From positions 1 through 45,679 of the forward strand of contig JAGGXD010000070.1 of assembly GCA_021163295.1 (NCBI GenBank): a DNA stretch of 45,679 nucleotides. Reading direction: 5' to 3'. Within the stretch, counting starts at the first letter, position 1. Every line of letters begins with the position of its first letter. The position numbers and the translations under genes are program-made. This stretch comes from Bacteroidales bacterium (GTDB lineage: Bacteria > Bacteroidota > Bacteroidia > Bacteroidales > VadinHA17). Below, one piece after another: positions 40,990 through 45,679 of this stretch. Below the pieces are notes generated by a model. That model did not search any database. It was not told where the DNA came from and saw only the letters and a program-made list of their open reading frames with translations.

Positions 40990-41063
40990 GAACTCGTATC
41001 TATTTGAAGAAGGGGAAAAGGTTAGTTATTTTTATTAGTTATCAATATCAACTCTTTTTTTTT

Positions 41064-41846
41064 ATGAACTGGTATGAAGCCCTTTTTTTGGGATTGATTC
41101 AAGGTCTTACAGAGTTTCTGCCGGTAAGCAGCAGCGGACATCTTGAACTCGGCAAGTATTTTTTGCAAATTGAGTCAGAACAAAGTTTAAGTTTTACTGT
41201 AGCCGTTCATGGTGCAACAGTGTTATCTACAATAGTTGTTTTTTGGAAGGAAATCAGGGATCTGTTTTTAGGATTCATAACTTTTAAATGGAATGATGAA
41301 AATAAATATATTGTAAAAATATTAGTGTCAATGATACCGGTAGGAATTCTTGGCTTGTTTTTCGAAGAAGAAGTAAAACAGTTTTTCACCGGGAATATTG
41401 TTTTTGTAGGTGCTATGCTTCTGGTTACAGCTACATTGCTGTCACTAACATATTTCTCAAAATCCAAAGGGAAAAACATTTCATTTTTTAATGCTTTTAT
41501 AATGGGAATAGCGCAGGCATTTGCTGTTTTACCGGGTATTTCCAGATCAGGTGCAACAATTGCAACCGGCATAATGCTTGGAAATAACAAAAAAGATATT
41601 GCACAATTTTCATTCTTAATGGTTCTTATCCCTGTAATCGGAGCAAACGTTAAAGATATCTTATCCGGCGAGTTTTCCGGGGCCTCTGGTATCGGGGTTA
41701 TGCCTATTGTTGTTGGTTTTATTGCGGCATTTGTTTCCGGACTCATTGCTTGTAAATGGATGATTAATCTTGTTAAGAAGGGAAAATTGATTACTTTTGC
41801 AATTTATTGCACGATTATTGGCTTTTTGGCAATCTTGTTAGGGTAA
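41064..41846 (+). CDS. uppP: Undecaprenyl-diphosphatase UppP (BacA)
   Basis: 260 residues from ATG 41,064, which gives the family N terminus MNWYEALFLGLIQGLTEFLP. Both active-site motifs are intact: EFLPVSSSGHLE and PGISRSGATIATG. About seven membrane spans are visible. The enzyme recycles undecaprenyl pyrophosphate for peptidoglycan and O-antigen carriers. An in-frame ATG at 41,004 would add an unusual hydrophobic leader and is not preferred. The truB start follows 1 bp after the stop codon. Confidence 0.94.
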   Translation: MNWYEALFLGLIQGLTEFLPVSSSGHLELGKYFLQIESEQSLSFTVAVHGATVLSTIVVFWKEIRDLFLGFITFKWNDENKYIVKILVSMIPVGILGLFFEEEVKQFFTGNIVFVGAMLLVTATLLSLTYFSKSKGKNISFFNAFIMGIAQAFAVLPGISRSGATIATGIMLGNNKKDIAQFSFLMVLIPVIGANVKDILSGEFSGASGIGVMPIVVGFIAAFVSGLIACKWMINLVKKGKLITFAIYCTIIGFLAILLG

Positions 41847-41847
41847 T

Positions 41848-42561
41848 ATGTTTCCGGAAAAAATAAATGAATTTCAGGAAGGACAGGTTTTAATATTCTC
41901 TAAACCACATTATTGGACCTCTTTTGATTTAGTAAAAAAAATTAAAAGAATTTTACAGAAGCAATTAAATCAAAAAATCAAGATCGGACATGCCGGAACA
42001 TTAGACCCGTTAGCAACCGGATTAATCATTTTATGTACAGGGAAAGCGACTAAACAAATATCCGAATTTCAGGATATGAATAAAGAGTATATTGCAACAA
42101 TTGAATTGGGAAAAACAACTCCTTCATTTGATCTTGAAACGGAATTTGATAAAAAATATGAATTCAAACACATAACGAAAGACTTATTTAAATCGGTTCT
42201 TAAAAAATTTGTCGGAGAAATTTACCAGATACCGCCTGCATATTCTGCTAAGAAGCATAAAGGGAAGAGAGCATATGAATTTGCACGCAGGGGAGTAGAG
42301 ATTGAACTTAAGCCTTCACGGATTATTATTTATGAGATAGAATTGTTAGATTTTTATTTGCCTTTTGTAAAATTAAGGATTTTGTGTAGTAAGGGAACTT
42401 ATATCCGGGCTTTGGCAAGAGATATTGGGAAAGCCCTTGATAACGGAGCATATTTAAAAACGCTGGAGAGAACACGAATAGGTGATTATTGTATAAATGA
42501 AGCCTTAACAATAGATGATTTTGAAAAAGAGCTTTCAAAAATAACTATCATAGAATACTGA
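41848..42561 (+). CDS. truB: tRNA pseudouridine-55 synthase TruB
   Basis: 237 residues. The catalytic block KIGHAGTLDPLATGLIILC carries the essential Asp. Other family motifs are KPHYWTSFDLVKKIKR, YIATIELGKTTPSFD, IYQIPPAYSAKKHKGKRAYE in part, and CSKGTYIRALARDIG. It lacks the C-terminal PUA extension, as in many Bacteroidota. It modifies U55 in the T loop of tRNAs. It lies between uppP and queA in one operon. Confidence 0.95.
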   Translation: MFPEKINEFQEGQVLIFSKPHYWTSFDLVKKIKRILQKQLNQKIKIGHAGTLDPLATGLIILCTGKATKQISEFQDMNKEYIATIELGKTTPSFDLETEFDKKYEFKHITKDLFKSVLKKFVGEIYQIPPAYSAKKHKGKRAYEFARRGVEIELKPSRIIIYEIELLDFYLPFVKLRILCSKGTYIRALARDIGKALDNGAYLKTLERTRIGDYCINEALTIDDFEKELSKITIIEY

Positions 42562-42586
42562 ATAGTAACTAATAAACCAATAGCCG

Positions 42587-43642
42587 ATGAAAATGAAATT
42601 GTCTCAGTTTAAATATGACCTGCCTTCAAATCTGATAGCAATATACCCTGAAAAAAACAGGGACGAATGTCGTTTAATGGTTTTACACAAAGATAGCGGT
42701 AAGATTGAACACAAAGTATTTAAGGATGTTATTAATTATTTTATTGATAAGGATATACTTGTATTTAACAATACTAAGGTCTTCCCGGCAAGACTGCATG
42801 GTAATAAGGAAAAAACAGGTGCTGAGATTGAAGTATTTTTATTAAGAGAGCTTAGCAAGGAGCAAAGGCTATGGGACGTTCTTGTTGATCCGGCCAGGAA
42901 AATTAGAATTGGGAATAAGCTTTATTTTGGTGAAGAGGAAATACTTGTTGCAGAAGTGATTGATAATACAACTTCACGGGGACGAACCTTGAGATTCCTG
43001 TATGACGGTCCATATGAAAAGTTTAAGAAAACATTATATAATTTGGGAGAAACCCCGTTACCGAAATTTATAAAAAGAGAAGTAGAGCCGGAAGACAGGG
43101 AGAGATATCAGACAATTTTTGCAAAGCATGAAGGAGCTGTTGCCGCACCTACGGCAGGAATGCATTTCAGCAAACAGCTATTAAAACGACTTGAAATAAA
43201 GGGGATTGAATTTGCGGAGATTACACTGCATGTTGGTTTAGGAAATTTCAGAAGCGTTGATGTGGAAGATCTTACTAAGCATAAGATGGATTCAGAGAAG
43301 ATTGATATTTCTGATGAAGCATGCCGGATAATTAACAGTGCAAAAAAGAGGAAAAATGCTGTATGTTCTGTCGGAACAACTGTTATGAGAACCCTTGAAA
43401 GTTCAGTATCAACCGATGGATATGTTAAACCATTTAACGGTTGGACAAATAAATTTATTTTCCCTCCTTACGAATTCAATGTACCAACAATGATGATCAG
43501 TAATTTTCATCTTCCATATTCCACCTTACTGATGATGGTTTCGGCTTTTGCCGGATTTAAAACCCTGTTTAGTGCCTATAAGGTTGCTATCAAAGAAGGA
43601 TACAAGTTTGGGACCTATGGTGATGCGATGTTGATAATTTAA
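42587..43642 (+). CDS. queA: S-adenosylmethionine:tRNA ribosyltransferase-isomerase QueA
   Basis: 351 residues. QueA motifs are [76 protein letters not shown] in part, [24 protein letters not shown] and [16 protein letters not shown]. It transfers the ribosyl part of AdoMet to preQ1 in tRNA to form epoxyqueuosine. The second ATG at 42,593 is equally plausible as start. It is the last gene of the plus-strand block and converges on the uracil-DNA glycosylase gene with a 7-bp gap. Confidence 0.96.
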   Translation: MKMKLSQFKYDLPSNLIAIYPEKNRDECRLMVLHKDSGKIEHKVFKDVINYFIDKDILVFNNTKVFPARLHGNKEKTGAEIEVFLLRELSKEQRLWDVLVDPARKIRIGNKLYFGEEEILVAEVIDNTTSRGRTLRFLYDGPYEKFKKTLYNLGETPLPKFIKREVEPEDRERYQTIFAKHEGAVAAPTAGMHFSKQLLKRLEIKGIEFAEITLHVGLGNFRSVDVEDLTKHKMDSEKIDISDEACRIINSAKKRKNAVCSVGTTVMRTLESSVSTDGYVKPFNGWTNKFIFPPYEFNVPTMMISNFHLPYSTLLMMVSAFAGFKTLFSAYKVAIKEGYKFGTYGDAMLII

Positions 43643-43649
43643 CACTACA

Positions 43650-44237
43650 TCACACATGTTCAGAATAATGCTCCGGGTCCACCAGTTCCCTGTATTTTAA
43701 TACAATCTTTTTAAAATCTTCCCAGGTGGGTCTTTTTAAATCAGGATTTCTCAATAATGCCGAAGGATGAAATACGGGCATAACCAGACGGTTATTCCAG
43801 TCGATCCACTCACCTCTGATTTTAGTGATTTTCAGATCAGGATCTATAAGTCCTTTAAGCGCTGTTGCGCCTAAAAGAATAATTATTTTAGGATCAACAA
43901 GGTCAATTTGTTTTATAAGATAAGGCAGACAAGCAGTTTGTTCTGCTTTAGAAGGAGCTCTGTTACCTGGCGGATGGCACTTAACAATATTACTTATATA
44001 GACATGTTTTTCGCGGGTAAAACCACAGGCAGCAAATATTTTATCCAGTAATTTACCTGACTTTCCAACAAAGGGAATTCCCTGCAGGTCTTCTTCATGT
44101 CCCGGTCCTTCTGCAATAACGAAAATTTCAGCATCAGGATTACCCCCGCCAAAAACAACCTTATTACGAGTGCTTGACAGTGAGCACTTTGTGCAATTTG
44201 TAACTTCAGTTTTAAGGTGTTCAAATTTATCAGGCAT
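43650..44237 (-). CDS. Family 4 uracil-DNA glycosylase (iron-sulfur type)
   Basis: 195 residues. Cysteines at C15 and C18 (TNCTKCSLSSTR) plus those in IVKCHPPGNRAPSK and EQTACLPYL match the four [4Fe-4S] ligands of family 4 enzymes. Active-site blocks are IAEGPGHEEDLQGIPFVGKSG, VYISNIVKCHPPGNR and MPVFHPSALLRNP. It excises uracil from DNA to start base-excision repair. The gene is monocistronic and convergent with queA. Its promoter lies in the 474-bp gap shared with the right-edge gene. Confidence 0.94.
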   Translation of the reverse strand: MPDKFEHLKTEVTNCTKCSLSSTRNKVVFGGGNPDAEIFVIAEGPGHEEDLQGIPFVGKSGKLLDKIFAACGFTREKHVYISNIVKCHPPGNRAPSKAEQTACLPYLIKQIDLVDPKIIILLGATALKGLIDPDLKITKIRGEWIDWNNRLVMPVFHPSALLRNPDLKRPTWEDFKKIVLKYRELVDPEHYSEHV

Positions 44238-44308
44238 GACAGTGTTGTTAAAATCTTTTGTTTAATATTTCACTATCAAAGTTAATAATTTTTCATTACA
44301 TAATTATT

Positions 44309-44340
44309 CATTTCCCCATCACCACATTACCTCATCAAAT
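44309..44340 (+). repeat. Degenerate octamer array (CATCACCT-like)
   Basis: CATTTCCC, CATCACCA, CATTACCT and CATCAAAT follow in 8-nt register. The words resemble those flanking the palindrome at 7,452-7,522. Confidence 0.6.
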
Positions 44341-44481
44341 CTTGTTCTCTTATAAAAAAATTGATTAACAGGAAACTAATCAATAATAATTGCGTAAAAT
44401 AACTTATTATCACTATTTTGGGCGTCGTTTTAATTATTGTGATAAAAGCATATATAAATCTTTGATACATTACAGGTTTGG

Positions 44482-44497
44482 TGCAACCATTGTTGCA
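44482..44497. promoter_or_regulatory. Inverted repeat TGCAAC-CATT-GTTGCA
   Basis: A perfect 6-bp inverted repeat with a 4-nt centre, 215 bp upstream of the right-edge gene. It could be an operator half-site pair or a small RNA hairpin. No regulator is identifiable. Confidence 0.35.
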
Positions 44498-44698
44498 TTG
44501 GAACAGTCATAATAAATAGTAAAAAACAACAGGTTTTTGCCTGTAAAAAAACATAATTAATGTCATTAATAAATTATAGTCTTACGGTAGCTCCATGACA
44601 CTATAGATATTAATGGCAATTTTTTTTCATCGACCTTAAAAAAAAGAGATACAGGGTCGGATGAAAAAATTTTGTTTAAAAAGAAATGAAATATCAAC

Positions 44699-44706
44699 AA
44701 GGAGGT
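44699..44706 (+). promoter_or_regulatory. Strong Shine-Dalgarno site of the right-edge gene
   Basis: AAGGAGGT is a full match to the anti-Shine-Dalgarno sequence, 5 nt before the ATG at 44,712. Most genes here lack such a site, so it fixes the start and suggests high expression. Confidence 0.85.
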
Positions 44707-44711
44707 ATATT

Positions 44712-45679
44712 ATGGATACATTAGTTAGCAAATCTTCCGCAATTTTGATTGTTAAAAAAGGGAAGACAAGGAGAATGAAAAGTATCTTTCGATTAAAAAT
44801 CTTTTCATCTGTAGTAATCCTTTTAATGTCCGCAGGTTTTCAAAAATCCTATGGGCAAGGTGTAGGCATTAGCGAAACTTCTATTATTCCTGAGGCCTCA
44901 TCAATATTAGAACTCCGGTACACATCCGGTACGTATAAGGGGTTTTTGGCGCCACGATTAACTACAGTACAAAAATTAGGTATTACAAGTCCGGCTGATG
45001 GTTTATTGGTTTACGACACCGATACAAAATCCTTCTGGTATTATGATGCCGGTTGGCTTTCTATTGCAGCAAGCGAATTAGGTTCTGCAAACCAGCTTCT
45101 TGGCATGAATGCTGCAGGAGATGCGAATGAATACAAAACATTAAACGGAACAGCAAATCGGATATCCATAAACCATGGTGTTGGAAATATTACTTTTTCT
45201 ACCCCCCAGAATATACATACAGGAGCCTCCCCTGTATTTTCGGGTTTAACATTAAATTTATTAAGTCCGGATGCAGGAGTTTATACAAATGGGAGTAGTG
45301 TATTAACCTCGACACCACCCACATCTGGAACGATTGGTTATTGGAATCGTACTGGAACAGTCCTTTCTCCAGTCACATTGGGAGATGATATCACCACAAC
45401 AGGAGACTTGAATGCCGATGGAGTTGTGACCCTTGCTTCCACTGGTGTAGCCACTACCGTTGAAGGCACACTCGATGTGGATGAGGCAGCCAATTTTGAT
45501 GGAAACGTAGATGTCAATGCAGGACTTGATGTAACAGGAGCAGCACTGACAATAGATAACCAGGCAATCACACAAACAACCGGCGGGCAAGTCACTTTTG
45601 CCGGAAACGTAGATGCAGGAGCAGGAGTAGATGTAACAGGATTGTTACAGGCAGATGACAATATCACCTTAGGATCAGA
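44712..45679 (+). CDS. Repetitive fibre-like exported surface protein, 3' end cut by window edge
   Basis: At least 322 residues, open to the window edge. A 21-residue leader (MDTLVSKSSAILIVKKGKTR, R) precedes an ordinary signal peptide starting at the second Met (MKSIFRLKIFSSVVILLMSA, ending YGQ). The mature start (GVGISETSIIPEASSILELR, then KGFLAPRLTTVQ, SPADGLLVYDTDTKSFWYYD) is a head domain common in Bacteroidota fibre-like proteins. A low-complexity, Gly/Asp/Thr/Val-rich repeat region follows, with near-repeats such as GNVDVNAGLDVTG and GNVDAGAGVDVTG, resembling phage tail-fibre beta-helices. Such proteins often end in an S74-type intramolecular chaperone or a sorting domain, which cannot be seen here. 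Confidence 0.85.
   Translation, partial: MDTLVSKSSAILIVKKGKTRRMKSIFRLKIFSSVVILLMSAGFQKSYGQGVGISETSIIPEASSILELRYTSGTYKGFLAPRLTTVQKLGITSPADGLLVYDTDTKSFWYYDAGWLSIAASELGSANQLLGMNAAGDANEYKTLNGTANRISINHGVGNITFSTPQNIHTGASPVFSGLTLNLLSPDAGVYTNGSSVLTSTPPTSGTIGYWNRTGTVLSPVTLGDDITTTGDLNADGVVTLASTGVATTVEGTLDVDEAANFDGNVDVNAGLDVTGAALTIDNQAITQTTGGQVTFAGNVDAGAGVDVTGLLQADDNITLGS

Larger units (their letters stand above)
44238..44711. other. Divergent intergenic region before the right-edge surface protein gene
   Basis: 474 bp, very AT-rich, no gene seen. It contains a CATCACCA-type octamer run (44,309-44,340), an inverted repeat (44,482-44,497), a small stem ACAGG-TTTTTG-CCTGT (44,529-44,544), and the strong ribosome binding site at its right end. 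No clear TAnnTTTG promoter could be placed. Confidence 0.5.

Noticed and set aside
41207-41746. 179-codon minus-strand frame opposite uppP
   Set aside because: Antisense shadow. The UppP active-site motifs confirm the plus-strand gene.
44630-44665. CGACC...GGTCG pairing in the leader of the right-edge gene as a riboswitch
   Set aside because: Only five pairs around a long A-rich loop, with no conserved riboswitch core.
45303-45667. Two minus-strand frames in the right-edge repeat region
   Set aside because: Thr/Ser/Pro- or Cys-rich antisense translations of a repetitive gene. The plus strand has a strong start, a signal peptide and a head domain.

Overview
The window reads as a chromosomal segment of an AT-rich, free-living Bacteroidota, most likely Bacteroidales/Marinilabiliales-like. 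Supporting signs are a SusC/SusD pair, lipoproteins with Bacteroidota-style lipoboxes, a PorZ-like type IX secretion component with a C-terminal sorting domain, TAnnTTTG-type promoter elements, mostly weak Shine-Dalgarno sites, and the block ftsX-DUF3098-uppP-truB-queA. No phage, insertion sequence, CRISPR array or rRNA is visible.

Left region (1-22,021), carbohydrate acquisition. A GH13 amylase cut by the left edge, a small ribbon-helix-helix-like protein with a DUF2007-UspA-UspA protein, an exported orphan and a GH130-like lipoprotein precede the main feature. That feature is a minus-strand transcription unit of about 15.5 kb, read from 19,620 down to 4,122: susC, susD, an ASPIC/VCBS lipoprotein of 1,110 aa, a small lipoprotein, and two more ASPIC/VCBS lipoproteins of about 1,100 aa. 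Each large lipoprotein carries exactly 14 DxDxDG-type calcium loops, seven before and seven after a central UnbV/ASPIC domain, which suggests two seven-bladed propellers. A 14-bp hairpin with a U-rich tail follows susD and may set susCD expression above the downstream genes. A divergent LacI-family regulator and an exported sugar-isomerase-like TIM barrel sit upstream, with a LacI-like operator 5' of susC.

Middle region (22,022-31,915). It holds tRNA-Gln(UUG) with a terminator, a GYD-domain protein, a PspC-PadR-PspC operon, a rhomboid protease, an exported TPR-like protein, tRNA-Asn(GUU), a PfkB-type nucleoside/sugar kinase, a deoxynucleoside kinase, a GH3-family protein and RecO.

Right region (31,916-45,679). 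Two paralogous class III adenylate cyclases, each with a C-terminal HD domain, flank the rdgB-porZ pair. One is cytosolic and coiled-coil; the other is membrane-anchored with a periplasmic Y_Y_Y domain. Housekeeping genes ilvE, ftsX, DUF3098, uppP, truB and queA follow, then a family 4 uracil-DNA glycosylase, and finally the start of a large repetitive fibre-like surface protein with an unusually strong Shine-Dalgarno site.

A recurring unexplained feature is a set of degenerate intergenic tandem arrays with a period of 7 or 8 nt but a different word in each array. Palindromic REP-like elements also occur, and two decayed copies of a CTGAGCACAGTCGAAG-like repeat lie near the tRNA genes.
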